NCBI GenBank assembly: GCA_902812875.1
Contig: CADDZV010000002.1
Coordinates: 43,318 to 106,527 of the forward strand
DNA length: 63,210 bases
Source of the DNA: Clostridiales bacterium
GTDB taxonomy: Bacteria; Bacillota; Sulfobacillia; CADDZV01
Reading direction: 5' to 3'
The notes beneath the pieces were generated by a model. The model was not told the DNA's origin, searched no databases, and saw nothing but the letters and a program-made list of their open reading frames with translations. Of this stretch, positions 42,375 to 49,443 are shown in pieces. Each line of letters starts with the position of its first letter. Position 1 is the first letter of the stretch. The position numbers and the translations under genes are program-made.

Positions 42375-42590
42375 ATGCCGGATAGCGGGAATGGCGAAAC
42401 CAGTCACTTTGTGAACACGGTACAGGTGGCAATCAACGTAGCCACGGCCTTGCTCCTATTGGCGGGCCAGCTGAGCGTTGGCGGTATCCAGGTGGGCCCA
42501 AACCGGACGATATCCCTGACCGTCTTTGGGCCGATGCTGCAGCCCTTCGCCGCGAGTGCACCCCCGAACGCCTCCAAAGGAAAATCCTGA
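42375..42590 (+). CDS. Small hypothetical protein, putative sporulation gene
   Basis: A 71-residue protein not recognised. It has a polar start (MPDSGNGETSHF), a central hydrophobic segment (VAINVATALLLLAGQL), a GIQVGPNRTISLTVFGPML stretch, and an Ala/Pro/Ser-rich tail. ATG at 42375 has GGAAGGAAGGGA upstream. It stands directly behind a perfect sigma-K-like -10 element. The next small gene follows after 59 bp. Confidence 0.65.
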   Translation: MPDSGNGETSHFVNTVQVAINVATALLLLAGQLSVGGIQVGPNRTISLTVFGPMLQPFAASAPPNASKGKS

Positions 42591-42649
42591 CCGGCAAGAG
42601 AGCGTAAGAGAAACAGCGGTACGATACCGTGCCACGGAGGGAAAAAGCG

Positions 42650-42760
42650 ATGACCTCGATCCGGGATATGGTCCTTCTTCTTGTGACATTGTTTTTCACG
42701 GTGTTCTACTTCTTCACGCCTGGCACCTTGCCAAGCTGGCAGGCACCTACCAGACAGTAA
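42650..42760 (+). CDS. Small membrane peptide
   Basis: A 36-residue peptide: MTSIRDMVLLLVTLFFTVFY, then FFTPGTLPSWQAPTRQ. It has one membrane helix and a Pro-rich tail. ATG at 42650 has CGGAGGG 8 nt upstream. It follows the 71-residue protein gene and is closed by a strong terminator. It does not share the QWxGxWW start of the three peptides on the other strand. Confidence 0.65.
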   Translation: MTSIRDMVLLLVTLFFTVFYFFTPGTLPSWQAPTRQ

Positions 42761-42762
42761 CG

Positions 42763-42788
42763 AACAAGGGCCCTTGCGGGCCCTTGTT
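42763..42788. terminator. Bidirectional terminator between converging genes
   Basis: AACAAGGGCCC, a TTGC loop and GGGCCCTTGTT form an 11-bp perfect stem between the small plus-strand genes and the end of the subtilase gene. Confidence 0.85.
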
Positions 42789-42814
42789 GTTAATTAAGGC
42801 AGTGGGGCTTTCGT

Positions 42815-43984
42815 CTACCAGTTCCGTACAGTGCCGGGGGCGTTTACAAGGCCGGCTCCCTGCTCGGTGGGACCAAGGCCTGGAAGCTTTTCGGCCGCTC
42901 CCTTGACGGCTTTGATCACGTCCGCCGGCGCGCCGGTGTGTTTCTCCAGCATAAGGGCGATGGTACCGGTCACATGCGGGGTCGCCATAGAGGTGCCGCT
43001 GGCAGTCTTGTAGCCGCCGTTTTTATACGTAGAATAGATCTCCTCGCCCGGTGCGGCGATGCCGATCTGCGGCCCGCGGCTTGAGAAACTGGCCATTTGG
43101 TCGTTTTTGTTGGTGGCGGAAACCGCGATCACCTGCGGGTAACGGGCCGGATACATCACGGAATCGTTCTTGCCTTCGTTGCCCGCCGCCACGACCATTA
43201 CCACACCCTGTTGCACAGCGTTGGTGATGGCAGTCCGGAGAGCGGTCGAGTCCTGCGGGGAACCGAAACTCATGTTGACAACCTGCATGCCGTTTTTGAC
43301 CGCCCACTCCAGGCCCGTGATAACATCGGACACCTTGCCAGATCCGTTGGCATCGAACGCCTTGATGGCATAAAGGGAAGCACGCGGTGCTACCCCAACC
43401 ACACCGATACCGTTGTCCACCGCCGCAATGATCCCTGCCACGTGTGAGCCGTGACCGTTGTCGTCATCCGGACTGGCAGCAGACTCGAGTATGTTGACAC
43501 CGCCCTTGATGTTTTCTTTCAAATCCGGATGGTCAAGATCGATGCCAGTGTCCAATACCCCTACCTTTACCCCACGGCCGGTGGCGTCCTTCCACGCCTC
43601 GGGGGCATGGATGCGTGCTACCCCCCATCCCGTCGTCTGAGCCGGCTGTGCTGGCTGGGCCGGCTGAGCCGGTCCCGGGGCCAGCGGCCGTCGGAAAAAA
43701 CACATGATCTGCAGGAGAGCATCATCCTCCATTGCCAGCACAGCCGGATGTTCTGCCAGGGTCTGCAGCCGAGCCAACTCCTGCACCGGAAACTCGCAGA
43801 GAAAACCGTTGACTAAAGGCATCTCCTTGATGATGCGGCCGTGTTGGGCAAAAATCTGTTCCTTGACCTCGCTGCAGTCTTGGTCGGGGTTGACGATCAC
43901 GATTTTCTGCACCGTCTGTGGCTTGGCCTGCCGGGCCACCATCCCCAGCCGCCGGCGCCTGGCAGGCTGCGGAGAATACGACAT
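42815..43984 (-). CDS. Subtilisin-family serine protease (S8) without signal peptide
   Basis: A 389-residue subtilase. The N-terminal 85 residues resemble an inhibitor I9-type pro-region (VQKIVIVNPDQDCSEVKEQI). A repeat of PAQ (four copies) leads into the catalytic domain. The catalytic triad is D in GVLDTGIDLDHP, H in DDNGHGSHVAGIIAA and S in ASGTSMATPHVTG; the oxyanion Asn is in AAGNEGKND. There is no signal peptide or membrane helix, so it should act inside the cell, perhaps the mother cell. ATG at 43982-43984 follows GGGAGAGG. A putative sigma-K promoter precedes it. Confidence 0.9.
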   Translation of the reverse strand: MSYSPQPARRRRLGMVARQAKPQTVQKIVIVNPDQDCSEVKEQIFAQHGRIIKEMPLVNGFLCEFPVQELARLQTLAEHPAVLAMEDDALLQIMCFFRRPLAPGPAQPAQPAQPAQTTGWGVARIHAPEAWKDATGRGVKVGVLDTGIDLDHPDLKENIKGGVNILESAASPDDDNGHGSHVAGIIAAVDNGIGVVGVAPRASLYAIKAFDANGSGKVSDVITGLEWAVKNGMQVVNMSFGSPQDSTALRTAITNAVQQGVVMVVAAGNEGKNDSVMYPARYPQVIAVSATNKNDQMASFSSRGPQIGIAAPGEEIYSTYKNGGYKTASGTSMATPHVTGTIALMLEKHTGAPADVIKAVKGAAEKLPGLGPTEQGAGLVNAPGTVRNW

Positions 43985-44018
43985 TTTCACCTCTCCCTTC
44001 TGGCTTTAGGCCAGTGAA

Positions 44019-44047
44019 CATGCTATGAGCCAGAGGGATAGGCGGTG
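44019..44047 (-). promoter_or_regulatory. Putative sigma-K promoter of the subtilase gene
   Basis: On the minus strand CACC and CATAGCATG lie 16 bp apart, about 35 bp upstream of the subtilase start. The -10 is identical to that upstream of the TasA-like gene. Confidence 0.5.
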
Positions 44048-44057
44048 CATGCTGCCG

Positions 44058-45140
44058 TCAAACAGATCCGTAGACTGTCAGGATGACCTCGCTCCACCGT
44101 CTTTTCCAGGCCTGTACGTCGAACGCCCGCGCGGTGGCTTGCGCCCGCTCGCCCAGCAATGCCCGATCGTGTGGGTGGCAAACCAGATACTCTACCGCTC
44201 GCGTCAATTCGTGCAGACGCGGAGGAACGAGGATACCGTTGTAACCGTTGATGATAATGTTGGTCAGTCCGCCCACGTCCGTGGCTACGACCGCGCAGCC
44301 ACACGCCATTGCTTCCAGGCACGCGAGGGAGGTCCCCTCACTGCACAGGCTTGGAAACACAACGATCTGGGCCGACCGGTATACGTCACCCATGGCTTCA
44401 AACGGGTAGGTTCTCACTGCCAGTACAGCTTCCAGGTCACGCGTCACCTCTACCAAGGCCTCATTCCGGTCGGGGTGATTTCGGTCTACCGCCATCTCGA
44501 AATTCAGATGGTCGTAGCCTCTCTGCACCAGCGTGCGGGCCATCTGCACAAACATGTCGGCACCGCGGCAGCGTTCCAACCGGCGGGGATACAGGACGCG
44601 GAGCGGGTTTCCCTGGGCGTGCGAAGGATAAAACTGTGCAAGGTCGACAAAGTTCGGAATCACGGTAACGCGGTCCGCCAACGCCGGATAAAACGACCGT
44701 ACCACATTGAGAAAGCTGTAATCACACGACACGACATGCCCTGCCTCCGTCAGAGCTTGTCGGCACACTTCCAACGAACGCTGGACATAGTCTCCCGACG
44801 ATGCCGGATCGTCCCACCACACACCATGCGAGACAATCACGGATCGCGGCTTATACCGCAGGGGCGCCTGCATTATGGACAGGTACAGTACGGCCCCAGT
44901 GTTCTGGTGCATTGCTTCCAATGCAGCGGTCTCAGACCAGCTCGCCATCCCGTACCCGTAAACATCTATTCCGGAAATTTGCCGGTGCCAGTCGGTCCCG
45001 GCAAACTGGTGCACATCAACCTCGTATCCGAGTTCTCTCATCAAACTGATAAGCTGCCAAGCATATCGCTCGAGGCCGCCGATGACAGGGCTTTCGCCAT
45101 TGGGCAGCAGCAGGTTGGGCATCAGGATAGATATGCGCAT
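44058..45140 (-). CDS. Glycosyltransferase, family 4
   Basis: A 360-residue GT-B fold glycosyltransferase. The N-terminal acceptor half starts MRISILMPNLLLPNGE with GGLERYAWQLI. The donor half has VLYPRRLERCRGADMFVQMARTL and the GT4 E-x7-E block SEGTSLACLEAMACGCAVVATDVGG. It is the third gene of an operon with another GT4 and a GT2. ATG at 45138-45140 follows GTGAGGG. The substrate is unknown; spore or cell surface glycan is plausible from context. Confidence 0.9.
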   Translation of the reverse strand: MRISILMPNLLLPNGESPVIGGLERYAWQLISLMRELGYEVDVHQFAGTDWHRQISGIDVYGYGMASWSETAALEAMHQNTGAVLYLSIMQAPLRYKPRSVIVSHGVWWDDPASSGDYVQRSLEVCRQALTEAGHVVSCDYSFLNVVRSFYPALADRVTVIPNFVDLAQFYPSHAQGNPLRVLYPRRLERCRGADMFVQMARTLVQRGYDHLNFEMAVDRNHPDRNEALVEVTRDLEAVLAVRTYPFEAMGDVYRSAQIVVFPSLCSEGTSLACLEAMACGCAVVATDVGGLTNIIINGYNGILVPPRLHELTRAVEYLVCHPHDRALLGERAQATARAFDVQAWKRRWSEVILTVYGSV

Positions 45141-45150
45141 GTTCGATCCC

Positions 45151-46272
45151 TCACACAAATACGCTTTGGATCACTTTCCGCCACCGCTGTTCCCACACTG
45201 GCAGATCGAAGGCTTTGGCCGTCTCGCGTGCGTTCCGGCCAAGAAAGACACGCAGCTCCTCGTCCCGGATTAGCCGTTCCAGGCTGGCTAACAAGTCGTG
45301 CACGGTTGGTTTGATGATCAGTCCGTTGTACCCATCGATGATAAGGTTTCCGAGCCCTCCCACCCAGCTGGCGATCACCGCACAGCCGGCGGCCATCGCC
45401 TCCAGGCAAGCAAGCGATGTCCCTTCGGCCGCTTTGGATGGGATAACGGCGATGTCAGCACTTTTCAATACGCGCAGCACATCTTCCGGGGGTAGCCAGT
45501 AATAATACGTGCCCGGGTGACGAGAAACCCAGGCCATCATGTCTTTTTCCACTTCGTCTTGGTGCCCACGACCGATGAAGTGAAACTCGACCTCCGGGTA
45601 ACGCCCCGAAAGTACCTCCGCCGCGCGGACCATCTCGTTGATGCCCCGTACGGTGGTCAACCTTCTCGGATACACAACCCGGATGCGGCCGGGCGCCTTG
45701 CCAGCCGGCTCAGTGGCGTCGACCGCTGCCACGTCGACAAAATTCGGGATGTATTCGAACCTGCTGACAAGTCCCGGGAAGGTAGCGGCCACCCAGTTGA
45801 TGGTCGCAGTGTCAACAGAGACCACCCGGATGGGGCCGCTCAGGGCAATCCCTAGCCGGCGGCGCCATTCCGCGCGATCTGCCTCGGTGTTCAGGGTAGC
45901 GTCGAAGCCAGGGTAATCCCAATACACGCCGTGCGATATCGAAATGCTCGCCTCCATCGCCTGCGGGTAGGCCAGAAAAGTGACGAAGTATATGAAGTAG
46001 TCATGGTCCACCGCCCGCTCGTGAAATGCCTGGTTGAGCTGCGGAATGGTATGGAATGGGGCTTCCGCTGCCGGCAAAGTGCGGACGATAACGCCGGGGA
46101 GAATTTCTTTTTGCCAGCCGTCCCCGATTTGCCACCAACTCACCTCGAACCCAAGCGACAGAAGTAACCGGCTCAGCTCCACCCCGTATTTCTCGGCCCC
46201 TCCGTATATGACCCGGTCACCGGCCGGGTGAAAATGGTTGGTGGTAAGAATGGCTACCCGGCCGCCGGTCAT
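45151..46272 (-). CDS. Glycosyltransferase, family 4
   Basis: A 373-residue GT4 protein and a relative of its neighbour. It begins VAILTTNHFHPAGDRVIYGG with AEKYGVELSRLLLSLGFEV. The donor half has VVYPRRLTTVRGINEMVRAAEVLSG and AEGTSLACLEAMAAGCAVIASWVGG. The two enzymes share the whole ISHGV-x-WD(Y/D)P region, so they arose by duplication. ATG at 46270-46272 overlaps the GT2 stop (ATGA) and has CAAGGAGG upstream. Confidence 0.9.
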   Translation of the reverse strand: MTGGRVAILTTNHFHPAGDRVIYGGAEKYGVELSRLLLSLGFEVSWWQIGDGWQKEILPGVIVRTLPAAEAPFHTIPQLNQAFHERAVDHDYFIYFVTFLAYPQAMEASISISHGVYWDYPGFDATLNTEADRAEWRRRLGIALSGPIRVVSVDTATINWVAATFPGLVSRFEYIPNFVDVAAVDATEPAGKAPGRIRVVYPRRLTTVRGINEMVRAAEVLSGRYPEVEFHFIGRGHQDEVEKDMMAWVSRHPGTYYYWLPPEDVLRVLKSADIAVIPSKAAEGTSLACLEAMAAGCAVIASWVGGLGNLIIDGYNGLIIKPTVHDLLASLERLIRDEELRVFLGRNARETAKAFDLPVWEQRWRKVIQSVFV

Positions 46273-47024
46273 AATAAGGTCTCCTCCTTGCCAGAACACT
46301 GGAAAGGAAGGCGCCGGTCCGGCACCCACGGCTCCAGGCGCACCGAGACCGCAGGGGCCATGATGCTTTCGGTGTGCGGCGTGGGCGCGCCGTAAATCTT
46401 TATGTCCTTTTCCCGGTAGAAGGAATATTTCCACAGATGGTCGGCGGGGTTGGCCCACCCGAAGTGTTTTAGGCGTATGTCTGCGTAATACACGAATGGG
46501 CTCCGCCTATACTCCAACGGCACCCGGCCGCAGTGGATTTCCAGGGCGGGAAAATGGTAATCGCGTCCCTCGTGATACCGCACCGCCACGGGAGAAAACC
46601 GGGGCCACGGGTTCCAGGCCCCGTCTACCCGGTAGTGGGTGCGGTTTTGCCAAAAATCGAAGATACGAAAACTTATGACTTCGAAATCGCCATGGCTGAT
46701 CAGCCATGGTAGCTCGGTCGCGACCGCATCCTCGAACATTTCGTCCGCATCCACGGCTACAAGCCATGCCGGCTTTACCGTGGCGGCCAATGTCCAAAGC
46801 TGGGTCCTGACTAACCCTTCATTTAACGGCATTACGGGTTCAGGGTTGCGGACGACGTCCAACATGCGGGGGCAGTGGGCGAGGACATGTGCAGTTCCGT
46901 CCGTGGAACCATCGTCGATTGCCACTATGCCATCCACAAAACCACGGAGATGCTCCAGCACTTCGCCCAAATAGCGATTGCGTTCGTTACCCACCGTCAT
47001 CATTGCAATGAGCCTGGGGTGCAT
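46269..47024 (-). CDS. Glycosyltransferase, family 2
   Basis: A 251-residue GT-A fold enzyme. The N-terminus LIAMMTVGNERNRYLGEVLEHL and DGIVAIDDGSTDGTAHVL hold the nucleotide-binding Asp. VKPAWLVAVDADEMFED supplies the DxD metal motif. The rest (RYHEGRDYHFPALEIHCGR) resembles spore-associated GT2 proteins, but that is only an impression. It heads the glycosyltransferase trio, after the TasA-like gene. ATG at 47022-47024 follows GGGGGG; no separate promoter was seen. Confidence 0.85.
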   Translation of the reverse strand: MHPRLIAMMTVGNERNRYLGEVLEHLRGFVDGIVAIDDGSTDGTAHVLAHCPRMLDVVRNPEPVMPLNEGLVRTQLWTLAATVKPAWLVAVDADEMFEDAVATELPWLISHGDFEVISFRIFDFWQNRTHYRVDGAWNPWPRFSPVAVRYHEGRDYHFPALEIHCGRVPLEYRRSPFVYYADIRLKHFGWANPADHLWKYSFYREKDIKIYGAPTPHTESIMAPAVSVRLEPWVPDRRLPFQCSGKEETLL

Positions 47025-47081
47025 TTTTATCCCCCCACAAGACATGAAGGCGGTGGGCATGTTGCCCACCGCCCGGCCCGA

Positions 47082-47543
47082 TCAGGACTGCGCCACGAAG
47101 ACAAAATCCGTCGTGACCTCGATGTTCTGGTACAGCGAGCCCGCGTTCGACGGCAGTGTGACGGTAATGGCCACGTTTTCGTTGCCAGTGGACAAGGTCA
47201 GCTGACGACCGGGGCTGGTCGGTTGGTTGACCAGACCCGCCAGCGTGCCTGTGTACAGGCTCGTGGCAGGGCTGCCAGCCTCCACGCTCACTGCCAGCTT
47301 GTGGGCTAACAAAGCCGCCATGCTCGGGGGTGTCGTGCCCCCAGCTGCCCAGTCTGCCGATATGAAGTAGTACACATCGACGGTACCGGTATTTGATACG
47401 TTGATCACGCCAGTGACGCTGTTTCCTGGCTTCATGTTTGTAGCGTTAATAACTGCTGTGGTGGGGGACAACGTAATGTCAACGGAAGCAGTCTGGGTTA
47501 TGTTGCCGGTATTGGACGGGTCAGCTTGTGTGACAAACGGCAT
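47082..47543 (-). CDS. TasA/camelysin-like structural protein without signal peptide
   Basis: A 153-residue protein resembling the TasA/CalY (M73 camelysin) fold. It has INATNMKPGNSVTGVINVSN, then TGTVDVYYFISADWA, and a C-terminal NVAITVTLPSNAGSLYQNIE. Relatives form extracellular or spore-associated fibres. Unlike them, it has no signal peptide: the start MPFVTQADPSNTGNITQTAS is polar and follows AGGAGGCGAAGGAAA. It may be assembled on the spore after mother-cell synthesis. It is the first gene of an operon with three glycosyltransferases and has a sigma-K-like promoter. Confidence 0.68.
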   Translation of the reverse strand: MPFVTQADPSNTGNITQTASVDITLSPTTAVINATNMKPGNSVTGVINVSNTGTVDVYYFISADWAAGGTTPPSMAALLAHKLAVSVEAGSPATSLYTGTLAGLVNQPTSPGRQLTLSTGNENVAITVTLPSNAGSLYQNIEVTTDFVFVAQS

Positions 47544-47621
47544 TTTCCTTCGCCTCCTACCGCCGTGGGTGGATTGACGCACCGCCGGCTGCAGCCGGCA
47601 CGTCCGCGGCGGCTGCAAAGT

Positions 47622-47650
47622 CATGCTATGACTCGTCCAAGGAGTGTGTG
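47622..47650 (-). promoter_or_regulatory. Putative sigma-K promoter of the TasA-like gene
   Basis: On the minus strand CACA and CATAGCATG lie 16 bp apart, about 80 bp upstream of the TasA-like ATG. The -10 lies in a perfect inverted repeat, AGTCAT-GCT-ATGACT on the plus strand, which could also be an operator. Confidence 0.5.
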
Positions 47651-47658
47651 CACAGCGG

Positions 47659-47687
47659 ACACCCACTTTCCGTGAAAACATAGGATG
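47659..47687 (+). promoter_or_regulatory. Putative sigma-K promoter of the divergent 167-residue protein gene
   Basis: ACAC and CATAGGATG lie 16 bp apart on the plus strand, 55 bp upstream of the gene at 47742 and back to back with the TasA-like promoter. Confidence 0.5.
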
Positions 47688-47741
47688 TACAGGCATCCGC
47701 TCCGACCTTTGGTTACATGACAGGAAAGCTGGGCTCGTTCA

Positions 47742-48245
47742 ATGTGGTCAACGGTGGAAGTTAACCGCGGGAATATGCTGGCCACCGGATATTTCGGCTC
47801 CCGGGTGGCAGTATTCCTCAATGACCGCGTGCTTGCCGCTCTTACCCAGCCTAGGAACCTTGTTGTCCCGGTAGGGGAGGGGTCCCCGGTCATCCTAAGG
47901 ACCGAAATAGTGCTGTCATACCAGCAACGGAGCACCCAGCGGCTGATAGTGGCCCAGCTGCCAGTAACACTGCCGCCGGACTGGCAACCTGTAGGCTGCC
48001 AGGTGGTTGGGCCCACCCGTGTCTTGACAGCGGTGGTTGCTTACCCGGGCCCGCCCCCATACCTGGTGCAAACGGTGGAGTATGGATATGACCTTTCGCT
48101 GACGGTCGCCACCGCGACTGGGGCCTTTTCGTTCGTGGTGCCCGCCCCCCCTGCTGGGATGGCGTTCGTCTCGGCCGGCGTCCCTCCCGTCGAGGGCGAG
48201 GCGCAGGTATACACCACCTGTGCCGGGTGGGGTAAAATTCCTTGA
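47742..48245 (+). CDS. Hypothetical protein, putative spore-associated
   Basis: A protein of up to 167 residues that is not recognised. It looks beta-rich (VAVFLNDRVLAALTQPRNLVV, then TEIVLSYQQRSTQRLIVAQLPVTLP) with a Pro-rich middle and a C-terminal stretch rich in Ala, Val and Pro. There is no signal peptide or membrane helix. The start is uncertain: ATG at 47742 or 47775, neither with a good SD. It is divergent from the TasA-like operon and shares its sigma-K-like control region. Confidence 0.6.
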   Translation: MWSTVEVNRGNMLATGYFGSRVAVFLNDRVLAALTQPRNLVVPVGEGSPVILRTEIVLSYQQRSTQRLIVAQLPVTLPPDWQPVGCQVVGPTRVLTAVVAYPGPPPYLVQTVEYGYDLSLTVATATGAFSFVVPAPPAGMAFVSAGVPPVEGEAQVYTTCAGWGKIP

Positions 48246-48254
48246 CCGGAGGTA

Positions 48255-48284
48255 TAAAAAAACAGCAGGTATGCGAACCTGCTG
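48255..48284 (-). terminator. Intrinsic terminator after tRNA-Arg
   Basis: On the minus strand AGCAGGT, a 6-nt loop and ACCTGCT are followed by GTTTTTTTATACC, just past the tRNA. Confidence 0.85.
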
Positions 48285-48293
48285 CCACTACCG

Positions 48294-48365
48294 TGCGCCT
48301 AGAGGGATTCGAACCCCCGCTCCCGGCTCCGGAGGCCGGTGCTCTATCCCCTGAGCTATAGGCGC
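48294..48365 (-). tRNA. tRNA-Arg (anticodon CCG)
   Basis: A cloverleaf is visible on the minus strand. The acceptor stem is GCGCCTA pairing with TAGGCGC. The anticodon arm is CCGGC, loop CTCCGGA, GCCGG, giving anticodon CCG. The T-arm contains GGTTCGAATCC. The CCA end is not encoded. It has its own promoter and terminator. Confidence 0.95.
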
Positions 48366-48403
48366 GTTAATTGTGAGATGTCGCGATCAAGAAAGACGGT
48401 GTT

Positions 48404-48431
48404 ATTATAGCACTGCCCGTGCGACCTTCAA
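48404..48431 (-). promoter_or_regulatory. Sigma-A promoter of tRNA-Arg
   Basis: TTGAAG and TATAAT lie 16 bp apart on the minus strand, about 35 bp upstream of the tRNA 5-prime end. Confidence 0.7.
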
Positions 48432-48444
48432 AAGAGGCCTATTT

Positions 48445-48885
48445 TCATGGCGCCGTGGCATCGCTCCACAAATAAAGGCCGGTAGCTTCGTCCAGGCGCC
48501 TTGTGAGCGGCTCGCCCTCGAAGACATTCACGACAAATTCGGCCGTGAAGACCTTCGTGCCCGGCATCAAATGCCCTCCGAACACGCGTCCGCTCTCGTC
48601 TCCCACCGCCAGATGGACGTGGACCATCGGTTTGCCGTCTTGTACGGAGACCGTGCCTAGAAGCGAAACGATTTCCATTTCTTTCTCAAAAGCGATGGAG
48701 CGGTACTCCCGCTGGGTTTGATCGTAATACCCGAGTCGCGTAGCGGTGGTGGCCCCGATCCCGGATATTGTGGCCGCAGTGATCTGGCGATCGCGGACAA
48801 AATTCTCCAGGTACTCCTTGAGATCAACGCCGAAAGGCACCCGCCCTACATACGTGCGTCCAGGCACGAATTCCCTGTAGACCAT
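48445..48885 (-). CDS. PPC-domain (DUF296) protein
   Basis: A 146-residue PPC/DUF296 protein. It contains ITAATISGIGATTATRLGYYD, LLGTVSVQDGKPMVHVHLAVG and GRVFGGHLMPGTKVFTAEFV. The three histidines in MVHVHLAVGD and GGHL form the probable metal site of prokaryotic PPC proteins. Plant relatives bind AT-rich DNA, but the bacterial function is not established. ATG at 48883-48885 follows GGGAGGG. It is 43 bp downstream of ireB and may be cotranscribed. Confidence 0.85.
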   Translation of the reverse strand: MVYREFVPGRTYVGRVPFGVDLKEYLENFVRDRQITAATISGIGATTATRLGYYDQTQREYRSIAFEKEMEIVSLLGTVSVQDGKPMVHVHLAVGDESGRVFGGHLMPGTKVFTAEFVVNVFEGEPLTRRLDEATGLYLWSDATAP

Positions 48886-48928
48886 CTCCGAACCCTCCCA
48901 GGTTTCTTCACGTCGTAGTGGTCACGCC

Positions 48929-49291
48929 TCAGTCGTCCGGGCTGTGGCGGAACCCGCGACGGCGGTGTGCCTTCTCACCCTGATCCGGGTCGTCCGGCGA
49001 TGCGGGCACGGCGTCGTCGTACAGCGGTGAGTTGTGTTCCAGGTAGAAGCGCACCAGTTCCTCCAACACGTCGAAGGTGTCGAGACGACGCACCAGCTGG
49101 CGGGCATTTTTGTGTGCCGTGATGTACACAGGATCACCGCTGGCCAAAAATCCTGCGATCTGGGTGACCGGATTGTAGCCCTTTTCCTGCAAGATGCCGT
49201 ACACGCGGAGAAGGATTTCCCGGACACTCATCGGTTCTTTGCCGTCTTGACCCAACCGGACAATGCGTGTGTGCTCGAGGTCCTCGGGCAT
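48929..49291 (-). CDS. ireB: IreB-family (UPF0297, YrzL) regulatory phosphoprotein
   Basis: A 120-residue protein of which the core matches IreB/UPF0297: VYGILQEKGYNPVTQIAGFL, then ASGDPVYITAHKNARQLVRRL and ELVRFYLEHN. In Enterococcus IreB is a substrate of the Ser/Thr kinase IreK and controls cephalosporin tolerance through MurAA. The N-terminal threonine (HTRIVRLG) fits the phosphorylated region. Usually the gene lies between alaS and ruvX; here it is 26 kb away. A 30-residue acidic/basic tail is unusual. ATG at 49289-49291. Confidence 0.87.
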   Translation of the reverse strand: MPEDLEHTRIVRLGQDGKEPMSVREILLRVYGILQEKGYNPVTQIAGFLASGDPVYITAHKNARQLVRRLDTFDVLEELVRFYLEHNSPLYDDAVPASPDDPDQGEKAHRRRGFRHSPDD

Positions 49292-49443
49292 GACACAAGC
49301 CTCCCGTCGCGGCAGTCTTGCCTGTGTATTTCGCCTCTCAGGGCCGATTTCCTCGCCCCGGGTTCTGGAGCCTAGGCTGCTGGCCCATGTCTTATAATGC
49401 CAAGCCCGCCGCATATCTTCTTGCGGAGGCGAAGAAGCATCTC

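Noticed and set aside
43620-43672. Repeat GGCTGTGCTGGCTGGGCCGGCTG as a CRISPR or mobile repeat
   Set aside because: It encodes the in-frame PAQ repeats of the subtilase hinge; there are no spacers.
44025-45314. Plus-strand open frame of 429 codons over the GT4 gene
   Set aside because: It lies antisense to a clear glycosyltransferase, with composition typical of a shadow frame. The same applies to frames at 20622-21782, 33038-34003 and 37298-38461.
47045-47075. Hairpin GGCGGTGGGCA/TGCCCACCGCC between the TasA-like and GT2 genes as a terminator
   Set aside because: The stem is strong but lacks a U-tract on the minus strand. It may only reduce read-through or be a processing site, and the GT genes have no other visible promoter.
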